A stretch of 64,000 nucleotides of DNA. Origin: Lysobacterales bacterium. GTDB lineage: Bacteria; Pseudomonadota; Gammaproteobacteria; Xanthomonadales; Rhodanobacteraceae. The notes beneath the pieces were generated by a model that saw only the letters and a program-made list of their open reading frames with translations, was not told the DNA's origin and did not search any database. The translations under genes were made by a program, and so were the position numbers. The stretch lies in assembly GCA_016721015.1 (NCBI GenBank), contig JADKJL010000012.1, positions 558,001 to 622,000 on the forward strand, given 5' to 3'. This document shows, piece by piece, positions 43,854 through 53,638 of this stretch (position 1 is the first letter of the stretch; the number at the start of each line of letters is the position of its first letter).

Positions 43854-44758
43854 GCATCGCGGTTGAAACCGCTCCCACAAAAACGCGGGGCATCGTGGGA
43901 GCGACTTCAGTCGCGATGCTCTGGCTCAGCCCTGCGCGAAAGGCATCGCGGTTGAAACCGCTCCCACAAAAACGCGGGGCATCGTGGGAGCGACTTCAGT
44001 CGCGATGCTCTGGCTCAGCCCTGCGCGAAAGGCATCGCGGTTGAAACCGCTCCCACAAAATTCGAGAGTCGTGGGAGCGACTTCAGTCGCGATGCTCTGG
44101 CTCAACCCGGCGAACAGCATCGCGGTTGAAACCGCTCCCACAAAAACGCGGGGCATCGTGGGAGCGACTTCAGTCGCGATGCTCTGGCTCAGCCCCGGCG
44201 AAAAGGCATCGCGGTTGAAACCGCTCCCACAAAATCGCGGGGCGTCGTGGGAGCGACTTCAGTCGCGATGCTCTGGCTCAGCCCTGCACGAAAGCCATCG
44301 CGGTTGAAACCGCTCCCACAAAATCCCGGGGCGTCGTGGGAGCGACTTCAGTCGCGATGCTCTGACTCAACCCCGGCGAACAGCATCGCGGTTGAAACCG
44401 CTCCCACAAAATCCCGGGGCGTCGTGGGAGCGACTTCAGTCGCGATGCTCTGGCTCAACCCGGCGAACAGCATCGCGGTTGAAACCGCTCTCACAAAATC
44501 GCGGAGTATCGTGGGAGCGACTTCAGTCGCGATGCTCTGGCTCAACCCGGCGAACAGCATCGCGGTTGAAACCGCTCCCACAAAAACGCGGGGCATCGTG
44601 GGAGCGACTTCAGTCGCGATGCTCTGGCTCACCCCTGCGCGAAAGGCATCGCGGTTGGAACCGCTCCCACAAAATCGCGGAGCATCGTGGGAGCGACTTC
44701 AGTCGCGATGCTCTGACTCAACCCCGGCGAACAGCATCACGGTTGAGAGAGGTCCCAC
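43854..44758. repeat. tandem REP/BIME array, ten units of 87-89 bp
   Basis: GTGGGAGCGACTTCAGTCGC begins at 43895, 43984, 44071, 44158, 44247, 44336, 44424, 44511, 44598 and 44687, a spacing of 87-89. Each alternates with an inverted GCATCGCGGTTGAAACCGC..CCCAC unit; the two together make a large hairpin, and each unit also has its own small palindrome (GCGACT-TC-AGTCGC; GCGGTT-GA-AACCGC). The final unit is degenerate. It fills the space between the RAYT gene and recD. Confidence 0.92.
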
Positions 44759-44770
44759 GACGAGCGGCGC

Positions 44771-46564
44771 TCAGTCGAAGCGCAGCCCGTTGATGCGTCG
44801 TGTGCGCTGCTGGAGTGCCGCGGCAATCACCTCGCGGCTGGCGTGGATGCGCAGTTGCGTGCGGGCGCGACTGGCGGCGGTGTAGAGCCATTCGCGGGTG
44901 AGCAGGGGATGCGGCTCGTCGGGCAGGACCAGTTCGACCGTATCGAACTCGGAGCCCTGCGCCTTGTGCACGGTCATCGCGTAGGCGCTCTCGTGCGGTG
45001 GTAGTTGTGCCGGCAACAACGCCTGCACGCCGCCGTCGCGACGCGCAAACCATGCGCGCAGCGGCGCATCGGCATGCTCACCCAGGAGCACGCCGACATC
45101 GCCGTTGTAGAGACCGAGCGCATGCTGGTTGCTGGTGATCAGGATCGGCCGGCCGGCGATGAACATTTGCGCAGCCAGCGCACCATGCAAGGCACTGGCG
45201 ACCGCCTGGTTGAGGCCGGCCACGCCACGCGGGCCTTCGCGCAGCGCACAGAGGATGCGATAGCGTCCCAGACAATCGAGCGCCTCTTGCGGTGAGCCGG
45301 CGGCAGCCAGACCTTGCCAGGATTCACGCAACGCGGCGCGCGTCGCCGCGCTGTCGAGCCGCCAAGGTTGCTCGCTCCAGTGGATGTCTTCGCTGTCGGT
45401 CAGGCTGGCGAACACCTGCCCGGCATCACCGAGACGTATCGCACGCACAAGCCGCGCGATACCCGAATCACCACCAAAGCGGCGTGGCCGTTCCAGGCGC
45501 ACGATGCGCGCGCCGAGCGCGGAAATTCCGCTACCCGATTCAACATTTGCGGCTTGCGTATCGGCAAGCCATTGCGCCGATTCGACGGATTGCTCGTTGC
45601 GCAAATTCTGCGCGGCCAGTGTCGCCAGCACGGCGCCATTCTCGACGGCCGGCAACTGGTCGGGATCGCCGAGCAGGATCAGCCGGCATTCGGGTTTCAA
45701 TGCACGCAGCAGCTTGGCCATCAGCGGCAGGTCGACCATCGAACATTCATCGACAACGAGCACATCCAGATCGAGCAGGTGCGAGGCATCGCGTGCCGGC
45801 TGCACCGATTGCGGATGGAAGCCGAGCAGGCGATGCAACGTCATGGCTTCGCTGGGCAGACCGGCGCGCTGATCCTCGCTCAGCGGCAGTTGTTGCAGGC
45901 CGAGCTGGGCTGCTTCCGCGAGGCGCTGCGCCGCCTTGCCAGTCGGTGCGGCGAGAACCATGCGCAAGGGACAACCGGCGAATTGCTGGATCAGGGCGAG
46001 CACACGCAAGGCGGTGAAGGTCTTGCCGGTACCGGGGCCGCCGCAGATCACGGTCAGCGGCGCACGCAAGGCGGTCACGGCGGCGACGCGTTGCCAATCG
46101 GTTTCCTCGGCATCGGCTCTTGGCAGCAACGCATCGAGGGCTTGCGCAACTTCGCCGGCCGCGGGCATCGTTGTGAACGGAATTGCGCGCTCACGCAGAG
46201 CGGCTTCGATCTCGCGCTCGTAGCGCCAGTAGCGGCGCAACCAGGCGCGCTCGCCCTCGACGACGATTGGCGAATCGCCCGCTGCCGTGCCGATGAAATC
46301 CGCCTGCGGCCAAGCACCCGCACGCAAGGCCTCATGCCATGCGCGGATGGCGCGCTCACGGGATCCCGGTTCGGTACTCGACGGCCATTCGGCGAGCAGC
46401 TCCGGCGTGAAGCAACTGTGGCCGCGACCGACCGCCCAGCTGTTCAGCGCGGCCACATGCAAGGCGGCCTTGTCGCTGTCCGGCCAGATCGACTCGAAGG
46501 CGTCGATGAGCGCGGCATCGAGCGCGCTGAAACCGCCTTCACGCACCTGCTCGAATGCACTCAT
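44771..46564 (-). CDS. recD: Exodeoxyribonuclease V subunit alpha (RecD)
   Basis: RecD is the 5'-3' helicase of RecBCD, which processes double-strand ends for recombination and degrades foreign DNA. The 597 residues from ATG 46564 (MSAFEQVREGG) have Walker A VICGGPGTGKTFTALRV, Walker B LDVLVVDECSMVDLPLM, GDPDQLPAVENGAVL and AMTVHKAQGSEFDTVELVLP. The start overlaps the recB stop in ATGA. The 3' end abuts a REP array 13 bases away. Full length and intact. Confidence 0.96.
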   Translation of the reverse strand: MSAFEQVREGGFSALDAALIDAFESIWPDSDKAALHVAALNSWAVGRGHSCFTPELLAEWPSSTEPGSRERAIRAWHEALRAGAWPQADFIGTAAGDSPIVVEGERAWLRRYWRYEREIEAALRERAIPFTTMPAAGEVAQALDALLPRADAEETDWQRVAAVTALRAPLTVICGGPGTGKTFTALRVLALIQQFAGCPLRMVLAAPTGKAAQRLAEAAQLGLQQLPLSEDQRAGLPSEAMTLHRLLGFHPQSVQPARDASHLLDLDVLVVDECSMVDLPLMAKLLRALKPECRLILLGDPDQLPAVENGAVLATLAAQNLRNEQSVESAQWLADTQAANVESGSGISALGARIVRLERPRRFGGDSGIARLVRAIRLGDAGQVFASLTDSEDIHWSEQPWRLDSAATRAALRESWQGLAAAGSPQEALDCLGRYRILCALREGPRGVAGLNQAVASALHGALAAQMFIAGRPILITSNQHALGLYNGDVGVLLGEHADAPLRAWFARRDGGVQALLPAQLPPHESAYAMTVHKAQGSEFDTVELVLPDEPHPLLTREWLYTAASRARTQLRIHASREVIAAALQQRTRRINGLRFD

Positions 46565-49500
46565 GCCGACTCTCCTTCGCACCAGGCATCGAGCGCATCG
46601 ATCAAGGCGGCCGGTGGACGATCGTGATGGATACCGGCGACATCTCCTTCGCGCATGCCGCGCACGAACAGGTACAACGAACCGCCAATGTGCTGCTCAT
46701 AGTCATATTCGTCACCAAGGCGCGCGCGCAGGAAGCGCTGCAGGGCGACAAGGTAGATCAGGTATTGCAGGTCGTAGTCGTGCGCGCGGATCGCTGCCGG
46801 CAATCGCTCGGGCGCGTAGTCGGCACGGGCGGGACCGAGCAGGTTGGTCTTGTAGTCGAGCACGTAATAGCGATCCTGCCAGCGCAACACGAGGTCGATA
46901 TATCCGGTCATCAGGCCGCGCACGCTTGAGCGCCGCGTGACCAGTTCACCCGGTGCGCGGGCGTAGTCAGGCCAGGTCGCCAGCAGCTGTTCGAATGCAT
47001 CGAGACGAGCCGCGCCGAGCGGAAACAGGAACTCCAGTTCGGCCCGCGACTCACCCTCGGCGAGATCCATCAGGCACAGTCCGGAACCCGGGATCAGTTC
47101 GCTGCGCACGCCGGCGCGGGTGATCATCGCGATCGTTTCAATCTCGTCACCGGCATAGCCATGATCGGCGCAGATGCGGGCGAGATCAGCATGCACGCCG
47201 GCATTCGCCAGTTCGGCGAAGGCGACATCTTCGAAGACCTGATGCACGCAGACGCCGAACGCGGCACCTCGTGGCCATTGCGGCACGGGATCCTCGACCA
47301 CCAGCGCCGGGACCGTGGCCAGCGGCGTGTCGAATTCGTCGTGATCGGCCAGTGGCGCGTGCTGACCGCCGCCAAACAGACGGCTGTAGCTGAGCGTTTC
47401 CAGGCCGCGCTCGATCCTGCCCTCGAATTCGGCGACGGCCAGTTCAGCCAAGTCGCGGTCATCGGCAAGCCGATCGACATCGGGTGATTCGACGGTTAAC
47501 CACTGCATGCCGATGCGCTGATTCGACCGCTCGACCAGGGCGTCGAATGACTTGCCGATTCCTTCAAGTTGATCTTTCAGACGAGCCAGTTGATCTGGGC
47601 GCGTGATCGCATCATCACGGAACCACAGCCAGGCGAACGGACCCGTCAGACTGGTACTGCTCGTACCGGTATTCGCCCAGGCCCACGCCAGCCACACGCG
47701 ATGGCGCGCGCGGGTGATCGCGACATAGGCGAGACGCAGGCTTTCTGCAAATTGTTCGTCACGCTGGGCGAGTGCATGCGCCTTCCACTCCGGGCCACCG
47801 ATGTCGATGCGCAGCTCGTCGCCGGCATGCCAGGCAACCGCCTCGTCGGCCTGGTCGCGATTCTCCAGCGACTTCCAGAACGTGCCCATCGCGAACGGGG
47901 CAAAGACGACGTCGTACTGCAGTCCCTTGCTGCGATGCACGGTCAACACCTGCACCGCGCCGGAATCATTCGCCGGACGCAGCTGTTCGGCATGGCCCGC
48001 CCCGCGCTTCTCGTCGGCTTCGATGCGACGCTGACCGAGCCAATGCAGCAACTCGGCCGGTGTCGAGCGTCGCGCCGATTCGTGTTGCAGCAATTCGGCG
48101 AGATGCAGAAGATTGGTGACGCGACGCCGACCATCCCAGCGCGGCAGCAGCCGTTCGGCAGCCCGTTGCACACAATGCGCGATCGTCGCGTAGGCGCCGC
48201 GATCGATCCAGCGCTGACGCAAGCTGGCGATTTGCGCGAGCTGGTCTTCCCACAGCGCAAGGTCGTCTCGCGCGGAGAGCAGATCGTGCAGATCGACGCC
48301 GAGCAGTTCGGTCGCCAGCGCGGCGCGCACGCGCGCCGAATCGGCTGGCGCATCGAGGGCGGCCAGCAACCGCTCGATCTCGATCGCCTCGTGGCTCGCA
48401 TAGACGCTCGCCGCGCTCAGATAGTCGCAGGCGATATTCCATTGGGCGAGCTGACGTGCGGCCTGCTCGGCCTGGCGGTTGCTGCTGACGAGCACGGCGA
48501 TGCTCGGAACCTCGACCCCACGCTCGCGCGCCGTGGCGAGGATTCCGCGGATTTCCGCGCAGACCTCGGCGAGGATGCGCTCGGCAAAGGTGCCGGCGGT
48601 CCACGCCTTGGGCTTGTCCTTCTCGATGCGATCCGGCAAGCGCCACACAGTCAGCGGTGCGTCGCTGGCCAGCCAATGTGCCGGCGTGTCCTTGCCCTGC
48701 GGAAAGTGCGCCGGCTCGAACTGGATGAAGTCGACCAGGAACGGATCACCGACACCGTCAAACACCGTGTTGGCCGCGGCGATCAAGGCGGCATCCGAGC
48801 GCCAGTTCTCACGCAAGGTATGGCGGTTGTCGCCCGCATCGCGGGCGGCCGCGTGATAGGTGTGGATGTCGCCCCCGCGGAAGCGATAGATGGCCTGTTT
48901 CGGATCACCGATCAGCAGCAATACGGAGTCGGCGCGGGCCGCGTGAATGCGATGCAGGATTGCGTATTGCAACGGATCTGTGTCCTGGAACTCGTCGACC
49001 AGCAGGGCCGGTATCTCGGCCGCGATGCTGCGTGCCAGTTGCTCGCCAGACGCGCCGAGCAGGCGTTCGTGCAACTGGCCGATGAGATCATCAAAACCGA
49101 AGCGGCGCAGGCGCTCGCGGCGCTCGGCGAGGCCGTGGCGCACGAACTCGATCGCCGCGCCAGTGAAGCGCGCGAGCAGGGCGGCATCGAATTCGCGGCG
49201 GGCGCGCTGCAGGTTCTCGACACAGAGCGAGACCTCGCCCAGTTCGGCAGAGGGCGCCCAGCCCGCCTTTTGTGCCTTGGCCAGAAGCGCAGCCGTGATC
49301 GCGCTTTCGCTCAATGCGTGGAGCGCGCGCACGTCGACGTTGACCGGATCGCCGGCACAGGCATCGGCGCAGGCTTGCATGGAAGCGGGCGCGTGCGGCT
49401 TGTCCTTTGCCGCCGAGAGCAACTTGTCCGCGACCGCCTCGTGCAACTGTTGCATGGCGATGGCGACTTGACCCCTGGCATGCAATTCCCGCCATTCAGC

Positions 49501-50172
49501 GAGTGCCTTGGTGCGGGAATCACGGACACGTTCGACCCACGCCTGTGGATCCTCCGGATCAATCCGCGATGACGGCAAGGCCAGCGCCTGCGAGCGCAAC
49601 AGGTCCGCCGCCAGATCCGCAGGCGCGCTCCAGCGTTCGAGAACGGCGTCGATGGCCTCGTCGGCATCGACGATGACATGCCGGCGCCAGAAGTCGCGCA
49701 CCAATTCCTGCGCAGCCTCGGTGCCGGCATCGTTGTCGAGTTCGAAGAACGGCAGGCCAGCCTCGAAGGCGTGCTCGGCGAGCAATTGCCGGCACAGGCC
49801 ATGCAGGGTCGAGATGCGCGCTTCGTCGAATCCAACCAATGCCGATGAAAGAATATTCGTGGCAGCGTCCATCGAAGCCTTGTCGGCTCGATGCTTGTTC
49901 AATATCCGATCCAGCTCATCCGGCAGCTCAGACTCATCCGCCTGCAGCCGCTCGATGGCCTCGGCAATGCGCGCACGCAGGCGACCGCGCAGCTCACGCG
50001 TCGCCGCATCGGTGAAGGTGACCACGGCAATCTCGCGCACGTGGAACTTGCTCTCCAGCAGCAGGCGCAGATAGAGCAAGGCGATGTTGAAGGTCTTGCC
50101 GGTGCCGGCGCTGGCTTCGATCAGGTGTTGGCCGCCGAGTGTCAGCGTCGCCGCATCCAGTGTCTGGCTCAT
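46561..50172 (-). CDS. recB: Exodeoxyribonuclease V subunit beta (RecB)
   Basis: RecB is the 3'-5' helicase and nuclease of RecBCD. I start at ATG 50172 (MSQTLDAATLTLGGQHLIEA) because it overlaps the recC stop as ATGA; a longer frame upstream overlaps recC and is spurious. In order the 1203 residues show Walker A IEASAGTGKTFNIALL, ALLVDEFQDTDPLQYAIL, LLLIGDPKQAIYRFRGGDIH, VQVLTVHRSKGLQYDVVFAP and, at the end, the nuclease motif YYVLDYKTNLLG with the catalytic Asp and Lys. Length is normal. Confidence 0.97.
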   Translation of the reverse strand: MSQTLDAATLTLGGQHLIEASAGTGKTFNIALLYLRLLLESKFHVREIAVVTFTDAATRELRGRLRARIAEAIERLQADESELPDELDRILNKHRADKASMDAATNILSSALVGFDEARISTLHGLCRQLLAEHAFEAGLPFFELDNDAGTEAAQELVRDFWRRHVIVDADEAIDAVLERWSAPADLAADLLRSQALALPSSRIDPEDPQAWVERVRDSRTKALAEWRELHARGQVAIAMQQLHEAVADKLLSAAKDKPHAPASMQACADACAGDPVNVDVRALHALSESAITAALLAKAQKAGWAPSAELGEVSLCVENLQRARREFDAALLARFTGAAIEFVRHGLAERRERLRRFGFDDLIGQLHERLLGASGEQLARSIAAEIPALLVDEFQDTDPLQYAILHRIHAARADSVLLLIGDPKQAIYRFRGGDIHTYHAAARDAGDNRHTLRENWRSDAALIAAANTVFDGVGDPFLVDFIQFEPAHFPQGKDTPAHWLASDAPLTVWRLPDRIEKDKPKAWTAGTFAERILAEVCAEIRGILATARERGVEVPSIAVLVSSNRQAEQAARQLAQWNIACDYLSAASVYASHEAIEIERLLAALDAPADSARVRAALATELLGVDLHDLLSARDDLALWEDQLAQIASLRQRWIDRGAYATIAHCVQRAAERLLPRWDGRRRVTNLLHLAELLQHESARRSTPAELLHWLGQRRIEADEKRGAGHAEQLRPANDSGAVQVLTVHRSKGLQYDVVFAPFAMGTFWKSLENRDQADEAVAWHAGDELRIDIGGPEWKAHALAQRDEQFAESLRLAYVAITRARHRVWLAWAWANTGTSSTSLTGPFAWLWFRDDAITRPDQLARLKDQLEGIGKSFDALVERSNQRIGMQWLTVESPDVDRLADDRDLAELAVAEFEGRIERGLETLSYSRLFGGGQHAPLADHDEFDTPLATVPALVVEDPVPQWPRGAAFGVCVHQVFEDVAFAELANAGVHADLARICADHGYAGDEIETIAMITRAGVRSELIPGSGLCLMDLAEGESRAELEFLFPLGAARLDAFEQLLATWPDYARAPGELVTRRSSVRGLMTGYIDLVLRWQDRYYVLDYKTNLLGPARADYAPERLPAAIRAHDYDLQYLIYLVALQRFLRARLGDEYDYEQHIGGSLYLFVRGMREGDVAGIHHDRPPAALIDALDAWCEGESA

Positions 50173-53100
50173 CGCCTGATCTCCCCGACCGCCTCGAACA
50201 GCGGCAGGAACACGTCGGTCGCGAAGCTCTCGAAAGACTCGTCCAGCACCGCATCGCCGTGATGACGCGCCAGTAATTCGTGATGAGGATCGGCGTTCTC
50301 CGGGAAGTCGCCATCGGACCAGACTTTGCGCGCGGCTTCGCGCGCTTTCTCCGCAACCCCGTAGCGTTGCATCGAGGCCGCAAACGCCTCGGCGCTGTTG
50401 CGGAACGCGGTCAATGGCCGCTGCAGGCCGCGTGTGCGCCACGCCACCAGATTGCAGATCCAGTCGAGCATGGCCGTGGCCGGCTTCAGTGCAATCCGCT
50501 TGATTTCGCCTTTTTCCAGACCGATCGCAAACATTCGGGGATCATCCTGATCACCGCCGAGCAAGGCGTGCTCAAGGGCGAGCCGGGCCAGGTCGATGCC
50601 GCGAATCCGGCCCGGCCGACTGAGCAACAGCACACGCGAACCCTCCACTGTATGCACCAGGTGACGAATCGCCCCGCTGACTCGCACACGCAGATCAGCA
50701 AACTCGATGGCCGTGGCTTCCACGGCAACGGGCTGGAACGCGCCGCCCAGCAGATCGATGGCAGCTTGTTCGAGTGACTCGACTTGCGCTGTCAACGTGT
50801 CCCAGGCCTGCTGCCCGACAACGCCGAGAGGGAAGGCACCTTCGCGCTGCAAGCGTTTCAGATCGGGGCGTGACGACGGCGGGCCAAGCAGACGGTCGGC
50901 GAGCTGGTAGCGCGACAATCCATCCAGCGTGAAGGCTTCGACATCTTCATCCTGTTCGGCTTCGTGCAGATGCAGCGGCAGTTGCTGACGGAAGAACGCA
51001 CGCGCCGGATGGCCCAGCCAGATCAGCAACTCATCGATCGAAACCTCGCTCCACCCGGTCGCCGAATCGACCGCAGACGGCGCGATCGGTGACGCATCGA
51101 AGCCAGTAACAAACGGTGCCGGATCGACCCAGCCATCGATCAACTTTTGTGCCGCACGCCACCAGCGCCGGTCATAGCTCGGCGCAGCCGAATCGGCGCG
51201 GAAGCATTCCGGCGCAAACGCGTGCATCGGATGCTGACGGACGATCGCCGGCTGCACGATTTCCCAGGCATCCTCACCATAAGCCGCGGCAAGGAAGCCG
51301 GTCAGTTCCTCGACCAGCGGCGAGGGCGGATTGCCTGCCCCCGCCTTCGCATCGCGATCGACGTGACTCAGATAGAACACCTCCCGCGCGGCGATCAGGC
51401 TTTCCAGAAACAGAAAGCGGTCGTCTTCGCGGATCGTGCGGTCACCGGGGCGAGGATGCTTGCGCATCAGGTTGAAACCAGCCGGCGGTTGTCGACGCGG
51501 AAACTCGCCGGCATCCAGGCCGAGCACGCAGACCACGCGATGCGGCACATTGCGCATTGGCACCATGCCGCAGAAGGTGATGCCGAAGCGCCCTGCCCGC
51601 GCCGCGCGCGGCTCGGCAATCGCGGCATCGAGCGCGCTGCGCACGACATCAAATGCGATCGGCTCATCACCGAGCCAGCGTGCGGCGTCATTGCCGAACG
51701 CGGCAATCGCCTCGCGCAGATCACGGATCGCGCCGAGTTCGGCAGGGTCGGTCGTTTCGCTGTCGAGCAAGGCTTCAAGCCGCTCGATCAACCATGTCTT
51801 CCAATCGTCTGCGCTGCGCGGTCGGGTAAAGCCGGAGCGGGTCGCCGCAATCGCATCGACAAAGCGCGCGAACTGGCCCAGCCATTGCGCCGAGCTGCCC
51901 TCGACATTGATTGCCGGCACCACATCGGCGCACATCGTTGCGTCGTCGCCACTGGCATAGCCCAGCAGCAGGCGATTGAAGCCGAAGCGCCAGGTCGTCT
52001 CGTCGATCGCGGCGGCACCCAGTTCGGCGCGGAACGCGGCATCGAGGCCCCAGCGAATGCCGCTGTCGGCGATCCAGATGCGCAGCCAATCCTGCGCTTC
52101 GCCGTCGAGGCCGTAGCGGCGTGCGATCGCCGGCTCGGCGAGCAGGCCGAGGATCTCGCTGACCGCGATGCGGCTTTCGCCAAGGGTGAGGATGCGCGCG
52201 AACGCGTCGATCAGCGGATGCGTCGCGCGCAGCGGCACGTCGCTGATGGCGTAGGGAATCGCCAGTGCATCATCGTCGCCAAAGACGGCGCCGATGTAGG
52301 GCACGTAATCCTCGATGCGCGGCGACATGACGACAATCTCGTGCGGCAGCAAGCCGTCGAGCGTGTCGAAGAGACGCAGCAATTCATCGCGCAGGACTTC
52401 GACCTCGCGGCGGCGACTGGCGCACTGGTGCAACTGCAGCGAGGGCACACGCTCGAGCGCTGGCGGCGGCGCGTGTTGCGGATCGAGCAGGAGGATGCCG
52501 GCTTGCAGCCAGCCGAGCAGTCCCGTCGAGACCGGTGCGGCAAACGCATCGTCGTCATGCACGACCAGATCCGGCGCATGGATCGCCTTCAAAAACTCGC
52601 GACCGAGTCCACCCCACGAAGCCAGCAGTGGATGGCCGGTTTCCAGATACGCCTCCTCGTCGCGCCGACCGTGTGCGGCCCACAACTGGCGGCGTCGCGC
52701 ACGCTCGCGATCGGAAACGATGTCACCCCAGTAGTCGAGGCAGGGATTGGGCTGGTAAAAACGCAGCGGCACGCGCTGGGCCAGGGCGAGGAAGAATTCC
52801 AGCAACAACGGTGGCAGATGCGCGGCGCCGAAGATCGAGAATCCCGCTTCGAGTCCGCGCGGCAAATCCGGCGCCTGCGCGATTTCGCCCAGTACCTTGC
52901 GCATCAGGCTGGCACGATCCAGCTCGTCGACCGATTGGGCGAGATGGCGCATCAGTTCGGCTTGCCAGCGCTCGTCGACATCGTCGAATTCGAGGCGGCC
53001 GTGCTTCCAGTCGCGGATCCATTGCGGCCGCGCCATCGTGTATTCATCGAACAGGCGGGCAATCACCACGGCCAGTTCATAGCGTTGGCGCTGGTCGGAC

Positions 53101-53459
53101 GGATCGCCGAGATAATGGCGCACGCGTTCGAAGTGGGTGCCCTCGGCCAACGCGGGCAAGGCGGCGTGAATGCGCCAGACCAGAGCCTCACGCGAGAACG
53201 CCGATTCGCGCGGCAGCTTGCCGGAGAAACGGCGCAATACCTGCCAGACAAAGGTCGACGGCAGCGGGAATTGGATGTTGATCGCGATTCCGCGACGGCG
53301 CGCGATGCGTTCCTGCAACCAGCGTCCCAGCGCCGGATGGGCGACGACGACGACCAGCGGCTGCAGTGGATCGCCGGCAGCCTGGGCCTGCAGATCATCG
53401 ATCAGCCGATCGGCGAGAATTTCAAGCCGGTTTCCATGGATGAATTGTGCTGCCTGCAT
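50169..53459 (-). CDS. recC: Exodeoxyribonuclease V subunit gamma (RecC)
   Basis: RecC holds the complex together and recognises Chi. The 1096 residues begin at ATG 53459 (MQAAQFIHGNRLEILADRL), preceded by AAGGGAAGGCG; a start 45 bases earlier is less likely. Family features include VVVAHPALGRWLQERIARR near the N-terminus, FSIFGAAHLPPLLLEF, HEIVVMSPRIEDYVPYI and VCVLGLDAGEFPRRQPPAGF. First gene of the recC-recB-recD operon; its promoter region lies between 53460 and 53638, opposite a secreted-protein gene. Confidence 0.96.
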   Translation of the reverse strand: MQAAQFIHGNRLEILADRLIDDLQAQAAGDPLQPLVVVVAHPALGRWLQERIARRRGIAINIQFPLPSTFVWQVLRRFSGKLPRESAFSREALVWRIHAALPALAEGTHFERVRHYLGDPSDQRQRYELAVVIARLFDEYTMARPQWIRDWKHGRLEFDDVDERWQAELMRHLAQSVDELDRASLMRKVLGEIAQAPDLPRGLEAGFSIFGAAHLPPLLLEFFLALAQRVPLRFYQPNPCLDYWGDIVSDRERARRRQLWAAHGRRDEEAYLETGHPLLASWGGLGREFLKAIHAPDLVVHDDDAFAAPVSTGLLGWLQAGILLLDPQHAPPPALERVPSLQLHQCASRRREVEVLRDELLRLFDTLDGLLPHEIVVMSPRIEDYVPYIGAVFGDDDALAIPYAISDVPLRATHPLIDAFARILTLGESRIAVSEILGLLAEPAIARRYGLDGEAQDWLRIWIADSGIRWGLDAAFRAELGAAAIDETTWRFGFNRLLLGYASGDDATMCADVVPAINVEGSSAQWLGQFARFVDAIAATRSGFTRPRSADDWKTWLIERLEALLDSETTDPAELGAIRDLREAIAAFGNDAARWLGDEPIAFDVVRSALDAAIAEPRAARAGRFGITFCGMVPMRNVPHRVVCVLGLDAGEFPRRQPPAGFNLMRKHPRPGDRTIREDDRFLFLESLIAAREVFYLSHVDRDAKAGAGNPPSPLVEELTGFLAAAYGEDAWEIVQPAIVRQHPMHAFAPECFRADSAAPSYDRRWWRAAQKLIDGWVDPAPFVTGFDASPIAPSAVDSATGWSEVSIDELLIWLGHPARAFFRQQLPLHLHEAEQDEDVEAFTLDGLSRYQLADRLLGPPSSRPDLKRLQREGAFPLGVVGQQAWDTLTAQVESLEQAAIDLLGGAFQPVAVEATAIEFADLRVRVSGAIRHLVHTVEGSRVLLLSRPGRIRGIDLARLALEHALLGGDQDDPRMFAIGLEKGEIKRIALKPATAMLDWICNLVAWRTRGLQRPLTAFRNSAEAFAASMQRYGVAEKAREAARKVWSDGDFPENADPHHELLARHHGDAVLDESFESFATDVFLPLFEAVGEIRR

Positions 53460-53638
53460 CGCCTTCCCTTTCCGCCATCCGCTGATCCACCACGGCGCGA
53501 GCATGCAGCCTGGGGTTCTCAGCTCATGATACCGAGCGGTTCATGCGAATGTGGCTAGACTTCGCCCGGCGCGGTCAAGACACCGCGAATCGTCAAACCG
53601 ACGTGCATTCGATCCCAGCCGAGAACCCGCACCGCCTC

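Noticed and set aside
43854..44758. Possible CRISPR array because of regular 87-89 base spacing
   Set aside because: The spacers are themselves repeated, units alternate in orientation and form palindromes, and no cas genes are present; this is a REP/BIME array.
44247..44885. 212-codon frame of repeated Gly-Ala-Thr-Ser residues across the REP array
   Set aside because: Produced by reading through the non-coding tandem repeats; period is not consistently a multiple of three and no start context is present.
47569..49572. 667-codon plus-strand frame opposite recB
   Set aside because: Shadow of recB, which has all helicase and nuclease motifs in the other strand.
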